A stretch of 64,000 nucleotides of DNA from Oscheius tipulae (taxonomy: Eukaryota; Nematoda; Chromadorea; Rhabditida; Rhabditidae), in contig JASJZH010000007.1 of assembly GCA_037178975.1 (NCBI GenBank), positions 18,893-82,892 of the forward strand, read 5' to 3'. The notes beneath the pieces were generated by a model. The model saw only the letters and a program-made list of their open reading frames with translations, ran no database searches and was not told where the DNA came from. The position numbers and the translations under genes are program-made. Of the stretch, positions 18,704 to 29,700 are shown piece by piece (within the stretch, counting starts at the first letter, position 1; the number at the start of each line of letters is the position of its first letter).

Positions 18704-20345
18704 TTAGGCCCGACCTCTTTTAAACAACCACGTAGCAGCCAGTCGATCTTGATCATTGCCTAAGACATCCAGGAAATTCCGGAAATTATCTATCTGCATT
18801 TGTTCGGAACATGAATCACTCGCTCTCAGTTGCCTATTTGTTTGCATGAGCCCAGGTGTGAATTGATCTTGAGGTGAATTATTACGAATAACGGCTGCTT
18901 GGTGTACAACAGCATTTGCTACCTGTATTTGGGCTTGCCATTGTTTATGATTTAACGTGCTGTTTGGGTACCTCATCTCTACTGTGGGTTTTCTTACTGA
19001 TCGTACGCTATCTACATTGCTGGCATTAAATATAGTGTATCGGTCACCATAAGCCCTTCTCGCAGCTTCTGGACTTGTGAAACCTGAAATTCTTGAAACT
19101 GATTCCGGAAAAGGTGCTGAATAACGCCTGCCCCTGTGAGTACCTGGTTGGCCAGTTCTTTCAAATGAATCTGCATCTGCCGCACCCATTCGATAAAACA
19201 TTTTCTCATAACCCTTACCAATACGGGCTAAGCGCTGCCACGAGTATGTTCTATGATCTAAAGGTGCTATACCTATGAATGTGGCCGCCAGTTCTAACCG
19301 ACGTTTTAGCTCCCACCTCTCTTAATTTTTGTGTCGCTATCTCAATTCTTTGCCATGCTTCTGCATTATCGAATAATACAGGTGAGACAAGTTCTAATCC
19401 GTTATTCAAGGAAGAATCCGTCTCTAGCCTGAAATATCCTGGACCACTAGCTCCACTACCACTATGATATCCATGTACACGGGCTCTATCGAGAATATCT
19501 GCAGAGTAAAGTAGTTCAGCAACTTCTTCCTGACGTACATTTCTCGGTAACTCAAACTCAATTTCTAATCCGAATGAGTTACCCGTTCCGCCTAATACCC
19601 CTTCATATTGGTAATCCCAGTCACCAGCAGCTCTTATATCCAACTCACTCCATGCAGCGTCGTCTGCCGACATATAAATGCCATTGAACCCTCTGTTTTC
19701 TCGCCAGGTTTCCAAAACACCTTCCCTTGCTTCTTCCTCTGCCCAGTTAATATCACTAAATCTCTGTACAACTCTTTGATGTAGAGATTGATCCACGATT
19801 CTGCGTATAAGCTGGTCATGAGTACTACCATCTTGAGATGATTCCGTGACCGGTGATGTTGAATTGGATCTTGCCATATTAAAGGCTTGAATGTGCCGAC
19901 ACTGTCCACCAGAACCTTGTAAACGATGTGTATAGTGCGGACAACTACAGGAATTAATACTTGTCTCGTAGATATGCCCTGTATCTGAAATAACACGGCC
20001 TCGATTTTCATCTGAGAATTCAACATGTACTGATTCCATTTGATTCCTGGTTCCAGACCATACGTTAATGGATCGATCTGCCGGTACTGTTGATTCCGGT
20101 GTAGCTCCATTATTTTGCCTTCTTCTCGAAATTCGCTCTCTGTAAGCATCTTGAGAAGCAATTATGACATGATTTTGGAGCAAACCTGTATCTAATTGCC
20201 TGCCCAATGATCTGGCATATGCAAGAGCTTCCTCAAAAATAACACCATAACGTTTCGCGCAAACTGGTCCCATAGATACTGATATAGATCTGGCATTGCT
20301 TAGCCTTCTGTTGCATATTCGACATGTTGTAAATCTTTCAGGCAT
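18704..20345 (-). CDS. Amidoligase-like protein with zinc ribbon and SWIM finger (one frame break)
   Basis: About 547 aa when joined. Order: N-terminal DUF6011-like zinc site (CRICNRRLSN..SVSMGPVCAKR, residues 7-35); a SWIM-type finger (CSCPHYTHRLQGSGGQCRHI, ~135-155); an amidoligase domain (PF12224-like) with FGLEIEFELPR, LETDSSLNNGLELVSPVL and TGGHIH. After TGGHIH the frame breaks at ~19275, where two bases (AT) appear missing; the continuation (IGIAPLDHRTYSWQRLARI) keeps the family pattern and runs to 18704. Amidoligases of this ATP-grasp-like group form amide bonds; the substrate here is unknown. It sits inside the transfer region. Confidence 0.65.
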
Positions 20346-20407
20346 ATAATCATCTCTTTCTCTAGTTTCATTGTCTCAAGAACTTTAATCCAATCTCTAA
20401 ATGATCT

Positions 20408-20429
20408 GGACTGGCTCCAGATCGGTTTG
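20408..20429 (+). terminator. Possible plus-strand terminator-like hairpin
   Basis: GATCTGGA-CTGGC-TCCAGATC followed by GGTTTGTTTATTTTT. No plus-strand gene is visible upstream, so its role is unclear. Confidence 0.3.
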
Positions 20430-20561
20430 TTTATTTTTGTCGATCAATTTATTAAAAGGGTCTCATGAAGGCTACAAAGGGATCTGACGTATCCATCATC
20501 CGGCATTACTCCAGACCATGCAGTACCGCTTGCTGACTTGAAAACCTCAGTCTGTCCATAT

Positions 20562-20645
20562 TGCATCGCCGGAGATCGCTACGCCGCTGACCAGGTATCC
20601 TGGTCCTTCAGCGCATCGATCCGGACGACCGCAGCTGCTGCTTAC
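20562..20645. repeat. Solitary, degenerate copy of the 118-bp repeat
   Basis: R orientation: GAGATCGCTACGCCGCTGAC, then CCAGGTATCCTGG, CGCATCGATCCGGACGACC and GCAGCTGCTGC. It lies in the 440-bp gap between the VirB6-like gene and the amidoligase start; the rest of the gap holds two hairpins and no gene. Confidence 0.75.
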
Positions 20646-20786
20646 TCCCCGTATCCAATGTATGTCATTTGGAAGAACCAAGAGTTCGTTTAAAAGCACG
20701 AACAATTGTGCATATTGCGCCTGTAAACAAAGTACCGGCAAGCGCTACTCCCACGAGTTTCGCTTACCGGCATGTTTAGAATATGA

Positions 20787-23581
20787 TTACTCTCCCCAAT
20801 CACTAACATCAGTTTTGGAAGGTCTAGAAGTATTTATTTTTGCTCCATCCTTGGCTGGATTAGAGTTACCAACGTCGTCTGAGCCCGGATTTTTTTTAGA
20901 AGTTCGGGCGCTCTCTTTAGGTTCACTTCCCTTTTCTACTTTTGAAGGAACTACGATGGCATTGTCTCCTTTTGATTGATTGTCTCGTGGACTCTCTGGC
21001 CAACTCGACAATACCTCTTGGATATTTTTGTTATTTCCTTGGATTTCTTGATTTAATTTCTCGTTAGTTTCCTTCATTTTGTCAATCATATGGCGCTCTG
21101 AATCTTCAATTATATCTAGCATATTTTGATCTTTATCTGCTGTAGCTGCCTTCAGTCTATTTAAGTCTGCAATAGTCGCAGTCACATCTGAAGGATCAGG
21201 TTTACTTGGTGTTACTTGTGTAATCACATCATTTTTCGGAACTGTTGCATCTTGACCCTGCGATTCAGAATGTTCTTGCGGAGAACTACTATCTGCTTTT
21301 GTTCTGTCTGCAGACAAATTACCTCTTGTTGATGAAAGCTCCTGAACAACGCTCTCGCCCGTTTTCGTAAAGCTATCATCAATACGAGCCTCGCTCATCT
21401 GATCGATCCCTTAATGAACTATCATTAGCAGTAGTTTGGCGAATGATTTGATCAATATCCTTTTTCGTCACTGTAGGATTCGAGTCTGATTGCGAAGTAC
21501 TCGTATCAGCTTTCTCTTGCCCTTGAGATACACTATGACTTATAGCTGCTGGTTTACTCGACTCTTTAGATCCTGGTGTATTTATAACGTCTTCTGATTT
21601 ATCAAGAGTGGAGTTATTCCGATTTAGTGACTCAGTACGATCGTCCCTGAGTTCATTTGAGTTAGAATTCACCTGATTATTCTGCTGTTGTGCATTCCTA
21701 ACCTGATTAGAAGCCATTTGCAAATTAGCTTCTTCAGTGCTTACTGCTACTTCCTTCTCTCCGCGCTCCAATTCTTCTTGTCCAGCGACAGTATTGTGTT
21801 TGTCACTTACTTTATCTGAATTTTGTTCATTATCTTTTTTCTCAGAAGCATTCTGCTGTTGTGAAGTTGCTTTGTCTGCTACAACATTTTCAGCGGTTGT
21901 ACTCTGAGTTTCCGATCCTATATCACTACCACTTTTTTCTTCTGGTTTATCTACAGGTGTGACAGCACTTGAAACATTCTCTTTCGTTCGTGCAGGTGGT
22001 GCCGTTTTATCCAGGCTACTATTATTTTTAGCTTTGGTGGTTCTATCAGAATTATTTGGTTTGGGCTGTTCTATGACAGAAAGGGTAGTCGTACCATCTT
22101 CTTTCACTTCCATTCTAATTTCAGGCGTAGCCTCTGCTCGATCAGTTCTCCTTGATGCACGGGCATTGGATTTTCTTTTTTCCTTGCCACCGTTAAGATC
22201 ATCAAATCCGTCTTCTAGTTCGTCATCGATATAGTCAGAAATTCTGTTCGCATTTCTTCTACGTCCATAGCGTCTCTTCATATATTGACCTGCATTTGAG
22301 ACAGGTTTCAATACATCATTCATATGTTTAAACCCTGGTGCTGATTGTAGTTTTCCAAGTAACACGAAGAACATAATAAGCCCTGCCACAAAGGTAATCA
22401 TAACCAGCAACTGTCGGAACAAAAATTCCAGGCTTTCCATAGCTGTGAAAAGGTTAGCTATAATCAGAACAAGTGCGGTATATAAAAAGATAAATGCGAT
22501 AGCCATAAATACACCAAGAATTTTGGTTAAATATTTCATAACCAACACAGGTTCTTTTGTCGGGATCAGTGACGCTGGTAGTATAATGATCCCTGACATG
22601 ATCAATGCTATAAAATACATAACCATGGCGATCATTATACCTCCGATCATAAGGAGGAAGAGAGCTGATAACACGGATGACAATAAAGATATAACGCTAA
22701 TCATTAGACGAGAATATGGATTTTTCGCTGATTCATATTTTGCCTCATAATTATCTGCGTAAATATCAATGATATCTGCTCTTTCATCCGTGTCCGGTGC
22801 AAACCATAGCAGGGCATCGACCCATTTCATGCCAGCCACAACCTGATACGGTTCGATAGCTTTATTTATCTTTACCGCATCTTCAGCAGTAATTTTAATG
22901 TTCAATTCCCAAATTCTCCGGCCTCCAAAGGCCGATCAGCCATTTGTTCCCATACAGATGTATAGATATTAGAGTCCTTCCCATTTGAGCCTTGACCCGA
23001 AAATACTTGCATAAATTTTGTGGACAACCAGTCGGAGAAATCTAGGGATGCTGTTAATGATTTAGACACTGTACTGGATGACATACCAAATGCAGCACTT
23101 AGTACAGTCAATGATAGAGCAAATACCATTAATCTCCTCAGCATCACTGCATAGCTACCTTGCATGTAATCCTTACCGACCATGAAGAAAGCCCGAGCTT
23201 TATAAATGGCCATAAACTATCAACGAATTCCCATCCTTTTGATTGTGCAGCCTCGCTTACAGCATCAATTGTCGAGTTTAGCCATGATGGATGCATCCCT
23301 AAATCCATTACCAAAATAGATAGCTTCAGGATCGCAACTCCACTCATCATAAGCATATTCGATAGAATGCCTACGACACTTCCGAGAATTCCTCCGGTCT
23401 CCCATACATAAAATGAGGGATCAGGTGATTTAAAGTTATCAGTATCCGGTATAAGCCTAAAGTCTCCAGAATAATCTGGAGCCTTCATACCAGTAACAGT
23501 AGAAGCAGCAGCTGCAGTAACTCCACAAGCAAGAAATAGTAAAATTGTAAACACACTAAGTAACCGAATGTAACGACTCAT
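20787..23581 (-). CDS. VirB6/TrbL-like polytopic channel protein with long hydrophilic tail (frame breaks)
   Basis: About 930 aa when joined. Signal-like N-terminus (LLSVFTILLFLACGVTAAAA), a first membrane block (GILSNMLMMSGVAILKLSI; LMVFALSLTVLSAAFGM), a soluble loop (WLSTKFMQVFSGQGSN..ADRPLEAGEFGN), a second block of five to six helices (SVISLLSSVLSALFLLMIGG.. to VAGLIMFFVLLG), then a ~500-residue Ser/Thr/Glu/Gln-rich tail. This is the plan of VirB6/TcpH-type proteins that line the transfer channel. Breaks at ~23200 and ~22906 each need one added A; a third at ~21390 (ATGAGCGAGG overlap) may be a break or a true gene boundary, in which case 20787-21398 is a separate gene. Confidence 0.6.
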
Positions 23582-26094
23582 AGGCTCACTGCTTCTTCTT
23601 CTTTTGGAGTTGAAAGCAAATAATGCATTGTCTCATCATCAACTGGTTTAACCTGTATTTCACCTATATTGCCTTCTGGATCTTTGGCAATACCTCTACC
23701 ATTTTTGTAGGTAACAGAAAATGTGGTATACCAATCTTCCGGATCTTCATCGCTCATGCCCAATAATTTCAATGCAGCTCTTATTTGGTCTTGCGATTCC
23801 AATCTCAGCATAATTCTCCAGGAAAATAACCCGTTGATGTCATCGGAGTCTGCACTATCGTCTTCAAGAGAATCTGTAGGATTCTGCGTCGAAAGAATAA
23901 CTAGCATGTTTTCAAATCGTGAAAACCTAAGTGCCTCCTCGATCAACTGCCTTCCTCCCGGAAACTTTTTAAGTATCCAATATTCTTCAAACACCTGAAA
24001 CTTGAGCATATGTCGTGGTAAGGACATTAAGTGCCTAAGAGCTAATGTTGAGGTTCCGTACCTGATCGCAGCAGCGACTCTTTCTTCCAGCTCCCACTCC
24101 TCTTTTTTAGCTTTGCTATCAGGGATCTTGAGACCTCTTGTTATTGCTATTAAGACATTTCTATCAAATATCATTTCACCAGAATCTTCTTCAAAGAGTA
24201 GAGATGCAATTCCGTTTTCTCGCAACCGTTTCAAATGACCTATACAATAACCTGCTTGTGTCCTGTATCCCTCATCTGCATGGGAATTTTTTATTTCTTC
24301 CATCCTGAGCGTATACTCAGTCATATCCCATTTATCACCGTCAAACACTTTATACATCGCTTCATCAATTACAAATGACCTGTATTCGTTACTCTTAGCA
24401 TTTAATAGAAGATCCAATATTGTGGATGCTGCATTATTTCGATTCGTTTTTTCCTTTGCCAACCTAAAAATATTAAAATTCACTCTATCAAAATCAGCTG
24501 TGCTGTTCCTGGGAGCAAAAGATATTACCCTTGATTTTAGTTTCACTGTAGGGTGCTCAGCAAACAGATCATAATCCCCCTTGGGATCCTCGATATATCC
24601 CGTAGCATCCCATTCAATTAGGTTATGTGCGATATGCTTACCAGTGGTTGTTTTACCCGAACCTGGGTCTCCACAAATTAATATTGTATTGGCACGTTGC
24701 AATTCCTTAGCCGGTCTTTCTGGGTTCATAAACACCGGCCGATCATTAGCAATTAATTCTCCCAATAAAAAACCATAAGGATCTCCTAATTTCCTCACAC
24801 CCCAGGGCGCTGCCGAAGCCAATATTCCTGGCTCCATCTGAATAGCCCAACGATCAGGTAGAGAAATTTGTGAGAATGGATAAAATGATTGAAACATTGC
24901 TTTCTGATCGCCGGGAGAGTTCGCAACCACAACGTCGTATTCTTCCATTTCATTAATAATTATTTTTTTTCTTCTCCTGAGTTCTTCAAGCGTAGGAGCT
25001 CCTAAACCGATAATAGCGGTCATGTGTAACAATGGAGTTTTTTTCTCTCTAAAGTTACGTAATCCGCTATCAATACCCTGTAAATCCTCCACTACTTCCT
25101 CTGGCACATCTTGTTTTCACTCACCCACTCTTTGATTTGGGCTATTGTCATTTTTCTTTTACGCTTCAGCTTTTTTAATTGCTTCTGTTGAGGACTCTAA
25201 GTTAATTACAAGAGCAACATCGACGGGAAATGATAATCTTTCCAGCGGACCATATATCCACTCATTTCCTGTTGGATTTTTATCATCAATCTCAGGTGGA
25301 ACATGCAATATGGGCATGTAAGAAGAAAAACTAACACCATCATCAGTATGTGATTCAATATGACTTAACTGCTCTTGACTCAATTTGGAGAGAGTGATCA
25401 AGGTATTTTTTATAGGTAAAATCTTTCTCTCTCCATTTTCTGTCGTCACATGTGTAGGGAAGACTTTCGGAAGCTGCAGATCAGGGTCCCGCAACCCTCT
25501 GTGGTAACCTTTTTTCAACCACCATTCAACTTCGCGCTGATTAGCTTTTCGAATCCGCTGAAAATTAGATAATTCATTTTTCAGCATATCATCAGCATGT
25601 TGTTGAATTTTCTCAAGCATACTTTCTGCAAATAGTAGATCATTTTTAAAGATAGGGTTTGTTAACTTAGTCGTTGCATCTACAACTCCCATCCATGCAC
25701 TTTTAACAAAATCTCTAAGGAACTGCGCTTTATCCTGGTCAAAGTAGGTCGCAACCACTTTTTTTAAAGGGATGACTACATAGTTAACTCTTTCAAATGC
25801 CATTTTTTTGCTCAAATATTCTTCAGTTAACCGAACTTGCTTATTCCATCCATCTGTTATAGATAATGTACTCATCCTCTCAGCGATCTGATCGGATGAG
25901 TACTGTTTTGTAAGTAAATAAATATATAATTTACCGGTATACTTAGAAAATGCTGAAGCAATTTTTCTTATGATGGAGATTTTTATATTTGTGTTTTGAA
26001 ATGCGTACGGAGCTGACTGTACAACGTATACAGCATATGGATTTCCGTTCGTGTCAAATACTACATTTCCTTGTAAAAACGATACTGGTATCAT
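23578..26094 (-). CDS. VirB4/TcpF-type transfer ATPase (two frame breaks)
   Basis: About 838 aa when joined. The N-terminal VirB4 domain (25159-26094) ends in a Lys-rich helix; the C-terminal ATPase (23578-25107) has Walker A ICGDPGSGKTTTGKHIA, a Walker-B-like FQVFEEYWIL and VILSTQNP. The two halves are out of frame, but removing one A from a run of six (~25173) and adding one to a run of four (~25115) joins them through a continuous helical linker containing MTIAQIKEWVSE. VirB4 proteins energise assembly and substrate passage of type IV secretion. If real, the split would give two proteins; GTG 25107 would then start the second. It overlaps the VirB6-like gene start by 4 nt. Confidence 0.82.
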
Positions 26095-26732
26095 GTCGCA
26101 CCTGCTTTACCATGAAGGTATTTTTTCTTTTCTGGCTGGATAACTACCTTTCCATTTTCAATCTGATATTTCCCTGCAGGAATTCTCTTACCACGACGTG
26201 AAAACTCAATTTTATTCTTCCGGACCTTGACAGCAGTAGGACGATGCAAAATAAATTTCTTTATATTGTAGCCTTTAGCAGGCATGGCCCCACAGTTCCC
26301 ATCTTCATATCTGGATACAAATAAAATATTATTTTTTTCTTTCGACAGACTAATGCGCTTCGTGCTCCATCCATCATGCCAACTATTCCTCAGATAAAAA
26401 TGAATTATGCTCCACATATATTGTAAAGACGTTTTACCAGCAGGATCCTTTTTATGCAACATTATCGCCAATGAGAATGATGCAATAATCGCCATTGCCC
26501 AGATTGTGAGGTTCTGATCATTAGACGCTCCAATAATTTTGTTGATTATAATCGTCGGAATCGGAGCAATAACAAACCTAAAAATTGGTAATGAGATAAA
26601 AAATAAAGCTACCACATCAGTGGTTATAGCCCACCCTTCTGGAAGAACTATCCTCTTTTTCCCTACACCTGCACTCAATGACGTAAGTTCTGCACGCACT
26701 CTGAACACGTTTTTATACGTTCTGTAAGCCAT
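26091..26732 (-). CDS. tcpE: TcpE-like conjugation membrane protein
   Basis: 213 aa. Starts MAYRTYKNVFRVRAEL, the usual opening of the TcpE family, then two to three membrane segments (TDVVALFFISLPIFRFVIAPIPTIII; LTIWAMAIIASFSLAIML) and a basic cytoplasmic tail (KKYLHGKAGAT). TcpE is an essential inner-membrane part of Tcp/Tn916-type transfer systems, similar in place to VirB3. It overlaps the VirB4 start by 4 nt and follows TcpD by 3 nt. Confidence 0.65.
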   Translation of the reverse strand: MAYRTYKNVFRVRAELTSLSAGVGKKRIVLPEGWAITTDVVALFFISLPIFRFVIAPIPTIIINKIIGASNDQNLTIWAMAIIASFSLAIMLHKKDPAGKTSLQYMWSIIHFYLRNSWHDGWSTKRISLSKEKNNILFVSRYEDGNCGAMPAKGYNIKKFILHRPTAVKVRKNKIEFSRRGKRIPAGKYQIENGKVVIQPEKKKYLHGKAGAT

Positions 26733-26734
26733 AT

Positions 26735-27019
26735 CTAAACCCCTGACCCTCCCGATCCACCACCAGATTGACCTGCTTTAAAGAAGTCCCCAAAGCCTTT
26801 AACAATGTTCATTGTATTTTGGAATCCCACTATCCCTGCCAACAGAATAAAACCTACAATAGCTGTGATTATTACCTGGGCTATCGCACCTTTTTTATAA
26901 TCTGATACTGTCCTTACAATCATAATGATTGCCAAATACATAAAAAGAAGCTTGATAATCAAGTTAAAGTACCAATCCACCGTGGGTATTCCCGTGATAT
27001 TAAAATCATTCCATGTCAT
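26735..27019 (-). CDS. TcpD-like small conjugation membrane protein
   Basis: 94 aa. Two membrane helices (WYFNLIIKLLFMYLAIIMIV; AQVIITAIVGFILLAGIVGF) and a Gly/Ser tail (GQSGGGSGGSGV). Size, topology and place between TcpC and TcpE match TcpD/VirB2-like subunits of Gram-positive transfer systems. The family has weak sequence identity, so the call leans on context. Confidence 0.6.
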   Translation of the reverse strand: MTWNDFNITGIPTVDWYFNLIIKLLFMYLAIIMIVRTVSDYKKGAIAQVIITAIVGFILLAGIVGFQNTMNIVKGFGDFFKAGQSGGGSGGSGV

Positions 27020-27033
27020 ATCATCAACTCCAA

Positions 27034-27690
27034 TTAAAATTTAATAAGCGGTCTTACTGTTTCAATGAATCCCTTTACTACCTGGACCACAGGATGCCAA
27101 ATAAATCGTGTTATATCCAGAAGTAGTGAATGGAGTTTTGCGACATAGCTGCCCATGAACGGAACTTCACTCAATAAAGCCAAAGATATATTCGTCATGA
27201 GCGCGTAAAAACAAACCATCAATGCAAAATAAGTCAAACTTTGTCCAATACTATCGTCATCTGAATCTACTGCCAGGAACGAGGGCAGAAACTTGAAATT
27301 AAATCGAAATGGATAAAGAAGCATAACCCCTTTTGCAGTGAACATGTCTAAAAATATATGGGATGCATATGCAATTGATATTGACCAAACATAAAGATCC
27401 GGAAGAAAAAATACATATTTCATGAGTACATAAATCAGAGCAAGGATAAGCAACGAGTGAAACGGTCCTCTGTGTGGTATGCCTATTCGTTCAAACCATT
27501 GTGAAATCAATCTCATTGGTTGATGAATAGTAATGAATGAATTAGGTTTATCGATATCCGGTAAAATAGAAGCTATGTTAGCAGTAACCATAACTAAAAT
27601 AGTATTAATAGATAAGACAGGTTCGTTAAAATAAAGGAGGGCACCTTGGCCTATGACAACTCCAGCAATGTGATGAACTTTATGATTCAT
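27034..27690 (-). CDS. YdjM-family membrane metal-dependent hydrolase
   Basis: 218 aa. The conserved residues of this family are visible: HKVHHIAGVVIGQ (N-terminal His), LPDIDKPNS (metal Asp), PHRGPFHS (HRxxxHS) and ASHIFLDMFTAKGVMLLYPF. Five to six membrane segments. YdjM proteins are predicted phospholipase-like hydrolases; no defined role in conjugation is known to me. It overlaps the TcpC-like gene stop by 4 nt, so it is co-translated with the transfer genes, which is unusual for this family. Confidence 0.7.
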   Translation of the reverse strand: MNHKVHHIAGVVIGQGALLYFNEPVLSINTILVMVTANIASILPDIDKPNSFITIHQPMRLISQWFERIGIPHRGPFHSLLILALIYVLMKYVFFLPDLYVWSISIAYASHIFLDMFTAKGVMLLYPFRFNFKFLPSFLAVDSDDDSIGQSLTYFALMVCFYALMTNISLALLSEVPFMGSYVAKLHSLLLDITRFIWHPVVQVVKGFIETVRPLIKF

Positions 27691-28496
27691 GTGATTGCTT
27701 TTATTACATAGAATTTAGTTGATTCTTGTCTCACAAGCATGTTAATCAAGATACTAATGGATTGTTTTGCCTGTTTATCTTTTACAGTTACAGTTACATC
27801 GGCCACATATTCTCCTAATTTGTCATCTGCTGTTGATCTGATCCTCACTCCAGCAATTTTCACGAAAGCATAATCACCTTGTTGGGCTTTAATTTCCGAT
27901 TCAGGTAATAGCAAATTTTGTGCTGTGCTCATATCACCACTAAGATAAGCCGGTATAAAAACCTTTAAAATTGGTGTCAACATTTCCTCGACTGCCCTTT
28001 TTGATGAATCAGTTTCCACCTTTACAAGTTCACTTTTATTCCTATTAATTTTTAGTGTTGGAACACTGTCAATTAAATAGGTCCCATCAGACTGTCTGAC
28101 AAATAAAACAGTAGAATTGTATTTCCTTGGAATGAGGATTTGCTGTCCGTTATCTTCTTCTGGGATCGTCGTCCATATAGTTATGTCAACAAATCCACGA
28201 TCAGCTGAGAAATACGGCTTCTCCGAACGCAAAAAGTTCACAGTCTGTTCTCCCTCTACCAAGTAGGGCACAATACCAGGTGCTATTTGTTTCATTTTCA
28301 TTTGTCTATCCTCTAACGGCTTGCTCCAATCTAGGTAAAGCTCCATAAAAAACTCTGCCGTTTTCTGCATACCGGAGTAATCTGGTACCGCTTGAACTTC
28401 ATTTTTCGAGAAAATACCTATTATTGTGTTCAAACCAGTGAACGCGGAGACCAACAAAAGTATTATGACTGCGTACCTTACTCCTTTTCTAACCAA
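27687..28496 (-). CDS. tcpC: TcpC-like conjugation protein (VirB8-type)
   Basis: 269 aa. One N-terminal membrane helix (YAVIILLLVSAFTGLNTIIGI), then two extracytoplasmic NTF2-like domains (residues ~45-150 and ~165-269). The pattern MQKTAEFFMELYLDWSKPLEDRQ and YLVEGEQTV fits the TcpC/Tn916 Orf13 family. TcpC links other Tcp proteins to the cell envelope. It overlaps the recombinase-like gene by 19 nt. Confidence 0.7.
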   Translation of the reverse strand: MVRKGVRYAVIILLLVSAFTGLNTIIGIFSKNEVQAVPDYSGMQKTAEFFMELYLDWSKPLEDRQMKMKQIAPGIVPYLVEGEQTVNFLRSEKPYFSADRGFVDITIWTTIPEEDNGQQILIPRKYNSTVLFVRQSDGTYLIDSVPTLKINRNKSELVKVETDSSKRAVEEMLTPILKVFIPAYLSGDMSTAQNLLLPESEIKAQQGDYAFVKIAGVRIRSTADDKLGEYVADVTVTVKDKQAKQSISILINMLVRQESTKFYVIKAIT

Positions 28497-29332
28497 AGAT
28501 TTTCACCTTTTTCTTTATAAAATACTAATGACTCTGGTAACTGTGTCTTATTTTCATTTGGTAGCTCCAAATAATCCGACTTATTCACTCTTAAAAGAGT
28601 CCTAACAACATCACTGTCATACTCACCCTCAAGCAGAAGCCACTTAGCAAAAGTATGCCGTAATACTTCAGGTGTAATTTTGAACTCAGGTAAATAGTAT
28701 GATTCCAAGGTATGCTGTATCAGTCGCATACTCATTGGTCGGCCACGTCTTGAAAGAAAGAGAGAGGTACTGTTACCTTGTTTCAAAAAATTATGACGAA
28801 CACCCATCCATTCTATGAGTAATTTCCTCAGAGATCTCTCTAACGGTATTTTGTTAGCCTCACACCATATGCAATTTTTTTCTAAATCTAGCCATACTGA
28901 AGCACGTTCGGTCTTGATCGCAGCCACTTCCGACACCTTTAATCCTGCGAAAACAAAAATATTAATCAGGGCCAAGTTACGGATTAGTAAATCTCCAGAA
29001 CTAATTTCTCTGATAAAAGAGCAGAGAGAATCATACTGATCTCTGGAAATCCAAGATGTTTTATTCCTTGTTTTCTTTTTCACTGCTCGCATGTGTTTCG
29101 TTTTATTCTTTTTTGTGAATTTGAACTGATAGTAAGCTCGGCCAGCAGCCCTATGTACAGATGCATTCTCCGTAGCATTAGTAGATAACCACTCTTCAAA
29201 TACACGCATAAATGTCTCAGGAGAAGAATCATCACCACCTTCCTTAATATAACGAACAATAATGCGTGTGTAATTATAAATAGTGTCCTTTGATTTTCCA
29301 TCCAGCTTCAAGTGCTCTTTGAATGCATCCAA
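28478..29332 (-). CDS. Tyrosine-recombinase-like protein with degraded active site
   Basis: About 284 aa from TTG 29332, selected because GGAGGTGA lies 8 nt upstream. N-terminal SAM-like domain (CLDAFKEHLKLDGKSKDTIYNYTRI) and C-terminal integrase fold (residues ~110-284). Where active Xer proteins have G-L-R-x-S-E-x, this has GLKVSEVAAI (Arg to Lys). The HxLR box reads EVLRHTF (first His lost) and the LLGH box reads LLRVNKSD (His lost). A tyrosine occurs nearby (DYLELP). It is therefore probably a DNA-binding or architectural protein rather than an active recombinase. It is the first gene of the transfer operon, just across from parM. Confidence 0.7.
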   Translation of the reverse strand: MDAFKEHLKLDGKSKDTIYNYTRIIVRYIKEGGDDSSPETFMRVFEEWLSTNATENASVHRAAGRAYYQFKFTKKNKTKHMRAVKKKTRNKTSWISRDQYDSLCSFIREISSGDLLIRNLALINIFVFAGLKVSEVAAIKTERASVWLDLEKNCIWCEANKIPLERSLRKLLIEWMGVRHNFLKQGNSTSLFLSRRGRPMSMRLIQHTLESYYLPEFKITPEVLRHTFAKWLLLEGEYDSDVVRTLLRVNKSDYLELPNENKTQLPESLVFYKEKGENLWLEKE

Positions 29333-29529
29333 ACATAAATCACCTCCCAAACCCTTATTTATCAACGTTCGTACATACTATAGCATATAATTTCCTGATT
29401 GTACTCACCGAAAGATGCAACTTCATAAAAAAAAAATTATATGCAAAAACAGAAAAAAAGGCCGATAATACCAAGTTTTTTTCTGTTTATAACCTATAAT
29501 TGTCAGTTATTGCATATTTATTATGTAAC

Positions 29530-29591
29530 CTATTGTAAACAATTCGTAAACAAATATATATTGACTACTGTTTACGAATTGTTTACAATAG
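29530..29591. repeat. Centromere-like 22-bp perfect inverted repeat upstream of parM
   Basis: Arms at 29530-29551 and 29570-29591, each containing GTAAACAATTCGTAAAC or its complement, separated by 18 bp. Further TTGTAAACAA copies follow at ~29609-29619 and ~29665-29675. This is the expected ParR-binding centromere. Confidence 0.75.
29561..29589 (+). promoter_or_regulatory. parM promoter embedded in the centromere repeat
   Basis: -35 TTGACT (29561-29566), 17-bp spacer, -10 TACAAT (29584-29589). The -10 and spacer lie in the right arm, so ParR binding would block transcription. Confidence 0.65.
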
Positions 29592-29700
29592 AAAATGTAA
29601 GTATACAAGTTGTAAACAACCGTCATATCAACGTTTAACCTTTACATAACCGGTTTTGTTTTCAACTTGTAAACAAAATAAGAAAGAGGGATTATACCTT

